From positions 1-9,556 of the forward strand of contig JAITEA010000004.1 of NCBI GenBank assembly GCA_031282285.1: a stretch of 9,556 nucleotides of DNA, written 5' to 3'. The stretch comes from Helicobacteraceae bacterium. GTDB taxonomy: Bacteria; Campylobacterota; Campylobacteria; Campylobacterales; SZUA-545. The position numbers and the translations under genes were made by a program. The stretch's first letter is position 1; every line of letters starts with the position of its first letter. The notes below the pieces were generated by a model, which saw nothing but the letters and a program-made list of their open reading frames with translations, had not been told where the DNA came from and did not search any database. Of this stretch, positions 1 through 6,983 are shown one piece after another.

Positions 1-731
1 GAGATAGACAGACTATTCCCGTCGCGCTTATAACCTAAGGAACTCATATGTAGGTTGGGGGACGAATTGTACATTGTAATATCTATGACGATCGTGTTTT
101 CGTCAAAAATAAATGTACCAGAAAAACCGTCGCCTTCAGGCTCTTCGGCGAATTTAAACTTATTCCCCGTAAATTCAAGAGTTTTGCCCGCGTCGGTTAC
201 CCATTTTCCCTCAAAATAAGACGGCGCTTTTTTGGAAAAGGTTAAATATTTGTCCAGCTCTAACAACTTTTCTTTGAAAGAGGCGAGCCTTTGTTCGGCT
301 TGCTTTCGATGAGCGGGTTCAGTTATCTCTTTAATGGTATAGCTTATGTTACGGTCGTTATTTTCGCCGTGAATGGTATAATCTACCATATAGCAGTTCC
401 CCGCCTTAAAATTAAAGGGTACATATGTCGCTTCGCGGCTATATGAAGTCCTGTTTCCATCGCTCCCTAAATATATAACGCCCAACAATTGACGCCCAGC
501 GCTCACATAGAGAAAAGCGTCCTTGAAGTTTTTCTCAAAGAGCATAGGCGCGCTCTTGCCGCTAACCAAAGGAATGCCTACCCCCTGCGCCGTTTCCAGA
601 TAGCAGACATTATCCGCCGATACGCCAAAATAATTATGATAGCGAATAGTCTCCGCCTTTTCAGGCTGAACCATAGCGCATCCGCTCAAGAGCGCCGCCA
701 ATACCATAAGTATGCCCAAGGTCCTTTTCAT
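1..731 (-). CDS. Putative lipoprotein, 3' end outside the window
   Basis: The frame is open from an ATG at 731 to the left edge (243 codons, no stop), so the protein is C-terminally incomplete. AAGGAG at 739-744 lies 7 bases upstream of the ATG. The N-terminus is a lipoprotein signal: K2-R3, a hydrophobic stretch 5-15, and lipobox L15-S-G-C18, so the mature protein should be lipidated at Cys18 and anchored in the envelope. Residues 24-135 are polar and beta-rich, with Cys43 and Cys113. Residues 140-163 look like a charged helix. From about 172 a lipocalin-like or small beta-barrel pattern begins (Y-F-E-G-K-W177, L-E-F-T-G-N, then S-G-T-F-I-F). I do not recognise a named family, and the function is unknown. 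It lies 95 bases downstream of uvrA on the same strand but has its own promoter. It has only one GATC in about 730 bases, unlike uvrA. Confidence 0.85.
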   Translation of the reverse strand, partial: MKRTLGILMVLAALLSGCAMVQPEKAETIRYHNYFGVSADNVCYLETAQGVGIPLVSGKSAPMLFEKNFKDAFLYVSAGRQLLGVIYLGSDGNRTSYSREATYVPFNFKAGNCYMVDYTIHGENNDRNISYTIKEITEPAHRKQAEQRLASFKEKLLELDKYLTFSKKAPSYFEGKWVTDAGKTLEFTGNKFKFAEEPEGDGFSGTFIFDENTIVIDITMYNSSPNLHMSSLGYKRDGNSLSI

Positions 732-789
732 ACGCAAACTCCTTTTGCCGCCTTGCGGTCGGGTTCGTCGCGCAAGCCGTCTTTCAAAT

Positions 790-795
790 ATTATA
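790..795 (-). promoter_or_regulatory. -10 box (TATAAT) for the lipoprotein gene
   Basis: The minus strand reads a perfect TATAAT here, in the AT-rich context CTGTTATAATATTTG, within the 95-base gap between the uvrA stop and the lipoprotein start. Transcription would begin near 782 and leave a leader of about 50 bases. The leader contains a 6-bp inverted repeat (CTTGCG 752-757 / CGCAAG 771-776, 13-base loop) just upstream of the RBS. There is no clear -35, as is usual for Campylobacterota housekeeping promoters. Confidence 0.6.
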
Positions 796-826
796 ACAGA
801 TCAGGGTTTCGCGGGGCTTTGTTGTT

Positions 827-3637
827 TTATCGCAGACCAAACTCTTTTGCCAAGAACTCGCCCGTATGACTGCCCGTCGATCTATGCTTTTTCGCGACGC
901 TTAGCGGCGATCCTTCCGCGATCAGCCGCCCGCCGCCGCGCCCGCCTTCAGGTCCTAGATCAATAATCCAGTCGGCGTTTTTGATTATATCCATATTATG
1001 CTCGATCACGATCACCGAGTTGCCCAGATCGGTCAAATGCTGCAAAACGGCGACAAGCTTATCCACATCGGCAAAATGCAGCCCCGTCGTCGGCTCGTCT
1101 AAGACATATAGCGTCCGCCCCGTATCCGTCCTCGAAAGCTCCTTGGAGAGCTTGATGCGCTGCGCCTCGCCGCCGGAGAGCGTTACGCCGTTTTGACCAA
1201 GTATAATATAGCCCAGCCCGACGCTTTGCAAGGTTTGCAGTTTCTGCGCGATCTTGTGGTGCGCGGCGAAAAAGACGAGCGCTTCGTCGACGGTCATAGC
1301 GAGTATGTCGGCGATCGTTTTGCCTCTGTATTTGACCTCAAGCGTCTGCGGGTTGTAGCGGCTGCCGCGGCAGGCGTCGCATTTGACCATAATATCGGGC
1401 AAAAAGTGCATCTCGATCTTGATCTCGCCGTCGCCCTGACAGCTTTCGCACCGCCCGCCCTTGACATTGAAGCTGAAACGACCCGCCCCGTAGCCGCGCA
1501 TCTTCGCCTCCTTCGTCTCGGCAAACAAAGCGCGAATATCGTCCATCATACCCGTGTAGGTCGCGGGAATGCTGCGCGGCGTTCTGCCGATCGGCGATTG
1601 ATCGAGATAGATTACCTTGTCCAGATGCTCCATACCCTCGATCGTTACGCCCTGAATCTTCTTGATCTTGCGCGCGTGGTTGAGCAGCTCCTGCGCCACG
1701 GGCAGCAGCGTCTGAAGGATCAGCGAGCTTTTGCCGCTGCCGCTTACCCCCGTAACCGCGACAAAACTGCGAAGCGGCAGCTTCACAGAAAGATCGCGCA
1801 GGTTGTTGAGCGTTACATTTTTGATCTCCAGCCAATCTTCTGGCGCCCTGTTTTTGGCGCGATCGATCCGTTTGCGCCCGTAGAGGTAGTCAGCCGTCGC
1901 CGTCGCCGCCTTTTGCAGCGCCTCGCGATCGCCGGCAAAGACCACCTCGCCGCCAAATCCGCCCGCGCCCGGACCGATATCGACGACAAAATCCGCGCTG
2001 GCAATCGTCTCCTTGTCGTGCTCCACGACCACGACGGAGTTGCCGCGATCGCGCAGGTTTTTCAGCGTCCTGATCAGCTTAACCGTGTCGCGCTCGTGTA
2101 ACCCGATGCTAGGTTCGTCCAGCACGTACATTACGCCCGTCAGCCCGCTGCCAATCTGGCTTGCTATGCGGATTCGCTGGCTCTCGCCGCCGCTGATCGT
2201 CCTCGCGTCGCGCCCTAGCGAGAGGTAGCCAAGCCCGACGTCGTTCAGGAAAAACAGCCGCTCTCTAATCTCCTTTAAGATCGGCGCGGAGATTGTCTTT
2301 TGCTGATCGCTGAGGTTGGCGAATTTGCTCTCGTCGTCAAAAAACGCCGCTGCCTCGTCGATAGGCATATCGATCGCCTCGCCGATAGTGATCCCGCCCA
2401 CGCGCACGGCGAGGCTTTCGGGGCGCAGGCGATGACCGCCGCAGGCGTCGCACGGCTTTTCGATCATATACTCGCTCGCGTCGCGCTCGTCTTTGAATAT
2501 CTCGTAGGCGATATTCATCAACCCGCTCCACTGCTTTTCGATCAGATGATATTTCCAGTGAAACCGCACCTCAGTAATCGATCCGTGCAGCACGGCTTTT
2601 TGCTCGCGTTCAAGCAGCGTTTCAAACGGGACGCGGGTGTTGATGTCCTCCTGTTCGCAAAAGGCGGTTAAGAACTTGTCGTAGTAGCCGTTTTTGTAGA
2701 AAATCTTGACCGCGCCGTTTGCGATGGAGAGCGAGGGCGTAATAATTTTCTGCGCGTTGATCGCGTAGCGCGATCCAAGCCCGTCGCATACGGGGCAGGC
2801 GCCTTTGGGCAGGTTGAACGAAAAGCTGAGCGGTTCCAGCGGCTCGAAACTGACCTTGCAATCAAAGCACGCCAGATGTTCGGAGTAGTGATAGCGTTTC
2901 GCCGCGCCAACCTCTTCGGCGTTTTCCACCTCGATCTCCGCCTGTCCGAAGCTCTCTTTGAGCGCGCGCTCCACCGCGCTTGCCACGCGATCGGCGTTTT
3001 CGGGCTTGATTACGACGCGATCGACAATCGCCTTGATGGTGTGCTTTTTGTTTTTGGCAAGCTCGATCTCCTCGTCCAGCCGCGCCGTTACGCCGTCGAT
3101 CTGCGCCCTGACGAAACCTTTCTGGCGCAGGCTTTCGATCTCGTCGTGGAAGCTGCCCTTTTTTTCCTTGACGACCGGCGCGATGACGATAACCTTGGCG
3201 TTTTCGGGCAGTTTCAGAATCTGATCGATAATGTCCGACGCGCTCATACGGCTGATCGGCTTGCCGCACAGATGACAGTGCTGAACGCCGATGCGCGCGT
3301 ACAGCAGCCGCAGATAGTCGTATATTTCGGTAATCGTCCCCACGGTCGATCGCGGATTCTTGCTGGTAGTTTTCTGATCGATAGCAATCGCTGGCGTAAG
3401 CCCGTCGATCTTATCGACTTCGGGTTTGCCGACGCGATCGAGAAACTGCCTCGCGTAGCTTGAGAGGCTCTCCACATAGCGCCGTTGCCCTTCGGCGTAG
3501 AGCGTTTTGAACGCCAGCGTGCTTTTGCCGCTGCCGGAGATGCCCGTCATCACCACCAGCTTGTTCTTGGGGATTTTGAGGTTGATGTTTTTTAAGTTGT
3601 TTTCGCGCGCGCCGCGAATGTCGATGTAGTCGATCAA
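827..3637 (-). CDS. uvrA: Excinuclease ABC subunit A (UvrA)
   Basis: UvrA is the damage-sensing ATPase of cytoplasmic nucleotide excision repair; it binds distorted DNA and loads UvrB. The 936 residues match the normal family length. The first ABC module has Walker A GISGSGKST at 32-40, signature ISGGESQ at 481-487 and Walker B YVLDEPS at 504-510. The second has Walker A GVSGSGKSS at 630-638, signature LSGGEAQ at 820-826 and Walker B YVLDEPT at 844-850. The zinc-binding cysteine pairs are intact: 121/124 with 396/399, 257/260 with 281/284, and 730/733 with 753/756. The start is a TTG whose TTGA overlaps the TGA stop of the upstream permease gene by 4 bases. AAAGGTG precedes it and no in-frame ATG lies before the Walker A. 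The stop is TAA. Translation is probably coupled to the upstream gene. GATC is very dense here (about 20 in 951-2100, by eye). Confidence 0.98.
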   Translation of the reverse strand: MIDYIDIRGARENNLKNINLKIPKNKLVVMTGISGSGKSTLAFKTLYAEGQRRYVESLSSYARQFLDRVGKPEVDKIDGLTPAIAIDQKTTSKNPRSTVGTITEIYDYLRLLYARIGVQHCHLCGKPISRMSASDIIDQILKLPENAKVIVIAPVVKEKKGSFHDEIESLRQKGFVRAQIDGVTARLDEEIELAKNKKHTIKAIVDRVVIKPENADRVASAVERALKESFGQAEIEVENAEEVGAAKRYHYSEHLACFDCKVSFEPLEPLSFSFNLPKGACPVCDGLGSRYAINAQKIITPSLSIANGAVKIFYKNGYYDKFLTAFCEQEDINTRVPFETLLEREQKAVLHGSITEVRFHWKYHLIEKQWSGLMNIAYEIFKDERDASEYMIEKPCDACGGHRLRPESLAVRVGGITIGEAIDMPIDEAAAFFDDESKFANLSDQQKTISAPILKEIRERLFFLNDVGLGYLSLGRDARTISGGESQRIRIASQIGSGLTGVMYVLDEPSIGLHERDTVKLIRTLKNLRDRGNSVVVVEHDKETIASADFVVDIGPGAGGFGGEVVFAGDREALQKAATATADYLYGRKRIDRAKNRAPEDWLEIKNVTLNNLRDLSVKLPLRSFVAVTGVSGSGKSSLILQTLLPVAQELLNHARKIKKIQGVTIEGMEHLDKVIYLDQSPIGRTPRSIPATYTGMMDDIRALFAETKEAKMRGYGAGRFSFNVKGGRCESCQGDGEIKIEMHFLPDIMVKCDACRGSRYNPQTLEVKYRGKTIADILAMTVDEALVFFAAHHKIAQKLQTLQSVGLGYIILGQNGVTLSGGEAQRIKLSKELSRTDTGRTLYVLDEPTTGLHFADVDKLVAVLQHLTDLGNSVIVIEHNMDIIKNADWIIDLGPEGGRGGGRLIAEGSPLSVAKKHRSTGSHTGEFLAKEFGLR

Positions 3638-4383
3638 ATTTCACCTTTCGCAATCTTGTAAATCATAACGACGATCATCAGCGTATAGACCGCGACGATC
3701 GCCTGTTTGTGCCGTTTGGCGGTTATTTTCGAGGCGATCCAGATGCCGCCGCGCACGCCCGCGAGCGATCCCAGCGACAAAAACGCGCCTTTGGCAAAAT
3801 CCACCATACCGCTCAGCGCGTATACGGCGAACGCGCCGCTGCCCACGAACAGCACGAAAAAGAGGCTGATCGCCACCGAGTTTTTGATCGGCGCGCCAAG
3901 AAAGCCCGTCATAATCGCCACCAGCAGAAAGCCGCCGCCCACGCCTACCATACCCGCGTAAACGCCCACGAACAGACCCGCCAGCATAAGCAGCCACTGC
4001 GGGGGCGTGGCGGCTTCTTTGTCGCCTTCGGCTTTGGAAGCGACTATACGCAGAAAGCCTAAAATAAGCATCGTCAGAAAAAATAGCGCCGCGAAATGCG
4101 CCGACACGAGGCTCAAAAGATACGCGCCGATCGCCGCGCCCGTTACGCCGCCGAAGCCGAGCCAGACATAGCGCCGCGGATCGTACATACGGTTTTTGAT
4201 GTGCGCGTAGCTGCCGTAAACGGACGAAAAGGTCATCTGCATCGTAGATAGCGCGATCGCCGACTTGACCTCTTCGCCAAGCAGCACGCACAGCGGCACC
4301 ACGATCAGCCCCCCGCCGATGCCGAAAAATCCCGAAACCACGCCCGCGCTTACGCCGACTACCAAAAACAGCAGATATTCCAT
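3634..4383 (-). CDS. TauE/SafE-family membrane permease (putative sulfite/organosulfur exporter)
   Basis: This is a 249-residue integral inner-membrane protein with about seven or eight hydrophobic segments. The two internally repeated glycine motifs of the TauE/SafE (DUF81) family are visible: SGFFGIGGG at 17-25 and AGMVGVGGG at 143-151, each opening a homologous half. Members export small anions such as sulfite, sulfoacetate or related organosulfur compounds, but the substrate cannot be read from sequence. A hydrophilic loop lies at 115-128 and a basic cytoplasmic loop at 219-227. It is the first gene of a two-gene operon and its stop overlaps the uvrA start. The start ATG is preceded by GCGGGGAAT, a weak RBS at short spacing, and by a perfect TATAAT at 4412-4417. 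Nothing in the sequence suggests a functional link to DNA repair; the pairing may only be shared transcription. Confidence 0.9.
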   Translation of the reverse strand: MEYLLFLVVGVSAGVVSGFFGIGGGLIVVPLCVLLGEEVKSAIALSTMQMTFSSVYGSYAHIKNRMYDPRRYVWLGFGGVTGAAIGAYLLSLVSAHFAALFFLTMLILGFLRIVASKAEGDKEAATPPQWLLMLAGLFVGVYAGMVGVGGGFLLVAIMTGFLGAPIKNSVAISLFFVLFVGSGAFAVYALSGMVDFAKGAFLSLGSLAGVRGGIWIASKITAKRHKQAIVAVYTLMIVVMIYKIAKGEI

Positions 4384-4411
4384 ATTCCCCGCTTAATCTA
4401 CAAAAGCTCGC

Positions 4412-4417
4412 ATTATA
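4412..4417 (-). promoter_or_regulatory. -10 box (TATAAT) for the permease-uvrA operon
   Basis: The minus strand reads GGTTATAATGCGAG, an exact TATAAT, 28 bases upstream of the permease ATG at 4383, predicting a leader of roughly 20 bases. No consensus -35 is visible. It is back to back with the flagellar operon promoter inside a 91-base divergent gap, so the two polymerase footprints would overlap. Confidence 0.6.
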
Positions 4418-4442
4418 ACCTATACTTTTAAGCCCGCGCCGC

Positions 4443-4448
4443 TAAAAT
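4443..4448 (+). promoter_or_regulatory. Probable -10 box (TAAAAT) for the cheX-fliN-fliO operon
   Basis: TAAAAT in the context GCTAAAATTGC lies 26 bases before the ATG at 4475 and would give a leader of about 20 bases. It differs from TATAAT at one base. I see no sigma-54 element (GG-N10-GC in TGGC/TTGC context) and no sigma-28 element, so housekeeping expression is more likely than late flagellar control. This is inferred from sequence only. Confidence 0.4.
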
Positions 4449-4474
4449 TGCTTAATTATATAAAGGGCGCGAGA

Positions 4475-4903
4475 ATGGGTTTAGAGGAAGCTTTGATCGA
4501 AGCCGCCGCGTATTTCGTCCGCGAAACGCTCGGCGGCGAGGCGAAACAGGCGCTTTCCACGCCGCGCAAACGCGCTTGGGCGGCGAGCGTGGATACCACG
4601 AACGGCGAGAGGCGGAGGGTGAGCGCCTATATCTCCAAGCCCAGCCTTAAACAGATGGCTAAGCTCTTTCTAAACGAAGAGTCGCCAACCGACGAGGTTT
4701 TGCGCGATCTGATCGGCGAGATCGCCAACCTGATCGTCGGGCGCGCCAAAGCGCTCGCCTCCGATCGCGGGTTTAAGTTTGATATGTCGCCGCCGCGTTT
4801 TGAGGGCAAAGCCGTAACGATCGGCAAAAACGCGGATAAAAACCTACACTTTACCTTTGCCAAAGACGCCTTTACCATCTCCGCGTCGCGGATTCAAGTA
4901 TGA
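4475..4903 (+). CDS. CheX-like CheY-P phosphatase (chemotaxis)
   Basis: This 142-residue cytoplasmic protein has a CheC/CheX/FliY-type fold pattern. The key motif is a single ExxN signature, E82-I-A-N85, in the helix D-L-I-G-E-I-A-N-L-I-V-G. In this family the glutamate and asparagine dephosphorylate CheY-P. One copy per chain is typical of CheX, whereas CheC and FliY carry two. The flanking strands fit the family (AAV-type strand near 34-40, V49-S-A-Y-I-S, and C-terminal strands from 110). The ATG at 4475 has AAAGGG at 4462-4467, 7 bases upstream. A TTG at 4448 in the same frame has no RBS and lies in the promoter, so it was not used. The stop overlaps the fliN ATG by 4 bases (ATGA). With fliN next, it would reset the motor signal at or near the switch. 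A non-catalytic role is possible but less likely because the motif is intact. Confidence 0.78.
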   Translation: MGLEEALIEAAAYFVRETLGGEAKQALSTPRKRAWAASVDTTNGERRRVSAYISKPSLKQMAKLFLNEESPTDEVLRDLIGEIANLIVGRAKALASDRGFKFDMSPPRFEGKAVTIGKNADKNLHFTFAKDAFTISASRIQV

Positions 4904-5205
4904 GCGAAGAGATAAAAAGCGCCGACGAACTGGTGCCTAATTATTCGGAGTTGCTGGCGATGGAGATCGAGCTTGTTTCCGATCTAGGGCAGACCAACCT
5001 GCCGCTGCGCGATATTCTCGCGCTCGAGCGCGGATCGGTGATCGATCTGGGCAAGCCCGCGGGCGAGTCGGTGGAGATATATGTCAATGAGCGGATTATC
5101 GGGCGCGGCGAGGTGATGGTGTATGAAAAAAATCTGGCGATCCGCGTCAATGAGGTGCTGGACGCCAACGCGGCGCTTTACTACTTTGCGAAAGAGAAGA
5201 ATTGA
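4900..5205 (+). CDS. fliN: Flagellar motor switch protein FliN
   Basis: FliN forms much of the cytoplasmic C-ring of the flagellar motor, binds CheY-P together with FliM, and assists docking of export substrates. The 101 residues are mostly one SpoA (SPOA/FliN-YscQ) domain at about 18-92. Landmarks are the ELVSDLGQTNLPL strand and helix at 24-36, L-E-R-G-S-V-I-D-L-G at 42-51, and the V-N-E-R-I-I-G-R-G-E-V strand near 62-72. The family's I-R-V-N-E-V core appears at 81-86. The start ATG lies in the ATGA overlap with the upstream gene and no strong RBS is visible, so translational coupling is likely. The stop TGA lies inside the TTGA that starts the next gene. There is no N-terminal CheC-like extension, so this is FliN and not FliY. 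Confidence 0.95.
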   Translation: MSEEIKSADELVPNYSELLAMEIELVSDLGQTNLPLRDILALERGSVIDLGKPAGESVEIYVNERIIGRGEVMVYEKNLAIRVNEVLDANAALYYFAKEKN

Positions 5206-5966
5206 GACAAATCATCATTATTTGGCTGCTGTGCGCTTCGTCGCTGTGCGCGGCGCTCTTAAAAGACGCTAGGACCGATTTTGCGGACGGCGGCGTGGAA
5301 CTTACGCTTTTTTTGGATTCGGCGTTTAACGGCAAAATATCGCAAAGCCGCGAAGATTCGCAGATCGTGCTTACGATCGACGATCTGCAAGCCTCCTCGC
5401 CCTATGTTTTCGCGCCCAAAGGGGGCGATCTGGTTTCGACGCTCCGCGTTTCGCCGCGCGATCGGCAGACGATTGTGAGAATATCGCCAAAGACGCAGAT
5501 CGTCGCCGACGCCAGAGTATTGGGCGACAACAAAACCTTGCTTATCCGTTTGACGGGCGACGCCAACGCGAGCGCTACAAGATTCGCGCCCGAAGGACTA
5601 GATCTGAAGCAAAGCTATCTGATCGCCGCGATTTTCACCGCCTCTTTGCTGCTGCTGTGGATCGTGGCGAGGCTGGTAAAAGGCGGGGGGGGCGGCTCGT
5701 GGCTGATGGGCAAAAACAAGGGCGAAACGGTTTCGATCGTATGGCAAAAGCCGATCGACGGCAAAAACCGCTTTGTGCTGGCGCGCTTTCGCGATAAGGA
5801 GTTTTTGCTGCTGATTGGGCAGAGCAATCTGCTGCTAGATTGCGCCAGCCAAGCGCAAACGCCGCCGATCGACGACGACGCGTTTGAGGCGCTGCTCCGC
5901 GCCAACAGCGTCAAGCTCTCCGACTATCTCAAGGAGGGCGACAAGCCCAAAAAACGCCCGTTGTAA
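5202..5966 (+). CDS. fliO: FliO-like flagellar export membrane protein, enlarged
   Basis: The protein has 254 residues. It shows a signal-like N-terminus (hydrophobic 4-17, possible cleavage after L-C-A17) and a beta-rich periplasmic region at about 25-125 resembling an AMIN domain. A single membrane segment follows at about 138-157. After it come a glycine linker, K160 and G161-G165, and a cytoplasmic domain at about 172-235 whose V-S-I-V-W...R-F-V-L-A-R-F and E-F-L-L-L-I-G strands fit the FliO pattern. FliO stabilises the FliP-containing core of the flagellar type III export gate. Enterobacterial FliO lacks such a large periplasmic part; extended FliO proteins next to fliN are, to my knowledge, typical of Helicobacter and Campylobacter. 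The start is a TTG overlapping the fliN stop (TTGA), with AGAGAAG upstream. A G8 tract at 5685-5692 encodes the linker. The family call rests on topology and context. Confidence 0.72.
   Translation: MRQIIIIWLLCASSLCAALLKDARTDFADGGVELTLFLDSAFNGKISQSREDSQIVLTIDDLQASSPYVFAPKGGDLVSTLRVSPRDRQTIVRISPKTQIVADARVLGDNKTLLIRLTGDANASATRFAPEGLDLKQSYLIAAIFTASLLLLWIVARLVKGGGGGSWLMGKNKGETVSIVWQKPIDGKNRFVLARFRDKEFLLLIGQSNLLLDCASQAQTPPIDDDAFEALLRANSVKLSDYLKEGDKPKKRPL
5685..5692 (+). repeat. G8 homopolymer inside the fliO-like gene
   Basis: Eight consecutive G encode part of the G161-G165 linker just behind the membrane segment. Shortening to G7 puts a TGA in frame at 5704-5706. Lengthening to G9 reads 34 foreign codons to a TAA at 5795-5797. 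Either change removes the cytoplasmic domain while leaving the periplasmic part and membrane anchor. Tracts of this kind are known phase-variation sites in Campylobacterota; that this one varies is an inference. Confidence 0.75.
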
Positions 5967-6005
5967 CGCGCGGTTTTGAGCGAAACTTTTTAATAGCGGG
6001 CAAGG

Positions 6006-6011
6006 TATAAT
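6006..6011 (+). promoter_or_regulatory. -10 box (TATAAT) for the SPFH cassette
   Basis: A perfect TATAAT in GCAAGGTATAATCCG lies 25 bases before the first ATG of the cassette and would give a leader of about 18 bases. The T-rich stretch ACTTTTTAATA lies about 15-20 bases further upstream, as in Campylobacterota promoters with periodic T-rich sequence instead of a -35. It separates the cassette transcriptionally from the flagellar operon 70 bases upstream, though no strong terminator lies between them. Confidence 0.65.
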
Positions 6012-6036
6012 CCGTTTTTAGCCAACAAGGAGCGTT

Positions 6037-6981
6037 ATGGGATCGCCGTTTATAGAGATTATCGAATGCGTCGCGCCCGATCCCAACCTGCTGGCGTGGA
6101 AGTTCGCCGATAACGGCTGCGAGATACAAAACGGCGCGAAATTAACCGTCAGGGAGAGCCAAAACGCGCTCTTTATCTGCGAAGGGCAGATAGCCGATGT
6201 TTTTCAAAGCGGTATGCATACGCTAAAGACCGAGAATATTCCGATTTTCAGCAGGCTGAAAGGTTGGAAATACGGGTTTGCCAGCCCGTTCAAAGCGGAT
6301 ATATATTTCTTTAGTATGAATCTATTTATAAACAATAAATGGGGAACGCCCGCGCCGATATTGGTACGCGATCCGGAGTTTGGCGCTATCCGCGTCAGGG
6401 CGTTTGGAAGTTTCGATATTCGCATAGACGATCCCGCGCTGTTTTTCAAAAGTTACGCGGGGACTTACAAACAACTTACTATTTTCGAGCTACAGGCGCA
6501 GTTAAGGGATTTTATCGCGCCTAAGTTTGGCGAAATATTAACTTTACAGAAAATACCGGTGATGGAGATAGCTGGCAGTATGAGCGATCTAAGCGCAAAG
6601 ATAGAGCCTTTGCTATCGCCATATTTCGCTCAGATGGGGCTAAAACTTACGCAGTTTATCGTCGCTTCCGTTTCGCTGCCCGACGAAGTGCTGAAACATA
6701 TAGATTCCATAACCAATATGAATATGACAAAGGATATAGATCGCTACGCGGAGTTTCAAAAAGCCAAAGCGATCGGCGAAAAGGGGAGCGCGTTAAACGA
6801 CGCGGTTACGCAAGCCGCGGCGCTTAATATCATATCCAGTCAAACGCAAGCGGCAAATAAGAGCGGAGAGGATATAGGCGCGAAGCTGAAAAAGTTAAAA
6901 GAGCTGTTTGAAAACGACCTGATCGACGAAGCCGAATATAAAGGCAAAAAAGCCGAACTGCTAAAGGAGTTTAACGCGTAA
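6037..6981 (+). CDS. SPFH-domain protein with C-terminal SHOCT motif (YdjI / virion-core-like family)
   Basis: This 314-residue protein lacks a transmembrane segment. Residues about 1-215 form the SPFH/band-7-like domain of the YdjI or 'virion core protein' type. Landmarks are N-L-L-A-W-K, the R-E-S-Q-N-A-L-F strand with V-F-Q-S-G-M-H, D-I-Y-F-F-S-M, the N-K-W-G-T-P-A-P segment near 102-110, and A-F-G-S-F-D-I-R near 127-134. A low-complexity Ala/Gln linker follows. Residues 283-314 form a SHOCT motif (K-L-K-K-L-K-E-L-F...I-D-E-A-E-Y...K-A-E-L-L), a short two-helix oligomerisation module. SPFH proteins assemble into rings or membrane scaffolds, and YdjI-type proteins are linked to PspA-like membrane-stress responses. 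Known relatives often end in a zinc ribbon; here that module is encoded by the next gene. AAGGAG at 6027-6032 marks the start. It is the first gene of a four-gene unit. Confidence 0.88.
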   Translation: MGSPFIEIIECVAPDPNLLAWKFADNGCEIQNGAKLTVRESQNALFICEGQIADVFQSGMHTLKTENIPIFSRLKGWKYGFASPFKADIYFFSMNLFINNKWGTPAPILVRDPEFGAIRVRAFGSFDIRIDDPALFFKSYAGTYKQLTIFELQAQLRDFIAPKFGEILTLQKIPVMEIAGSMSDLSAKIEPLLSPYFAQMGLKLTQFIVASVSLPDEVLKHIDSITNMNMTKDIDRYAEFQKAKAIGEKGSALNDAVTQAAALNIISSQTQAANKSGEDIGAKLKKLKELFENDLIDEAEYKGKKAELLKEFNA

Positions 6982-6983
6982 CT

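Noticed and set aside
489..869. Plus-strand 126-codon frame near the left end
   Set aside because: It lies mostly opposite the lipoprotein gene, has no RBS and gives a low-complexity Arg-rich product typical of an antisense shadow.
1193..2101. Plus-strand 302-codon frame opposite uvrA
   Set aside because: uvrA is intact and full length here. The antisense frame is open only because of the codon bias of uvrA, and no domain or RBS is visible.
4448..4474. TTG at 4448 as a nine-codon N-terminal extension of the CheX-like protein
   Set aside because: It overlaps the -10 box and has no RBS, whereas ATG 4475 has AAAGGG at good spacing.
4384..4474. Sigma-54 or sigma-28 promoter for the flagellar operon
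   Set aside because: I found no GG-N10-GC element in proper context and no TAAA-N15-GCCGATAA-like element in the 91-base gap.
5967..6000. Terminator after the fliO-like gene (GTTT...AAAC then TTTTT)
   Set aside because: The stem is only four A/T-rich pairs, too weak to call an intrinsic terminator. The T-run more likely belongs to the downstream promoter.
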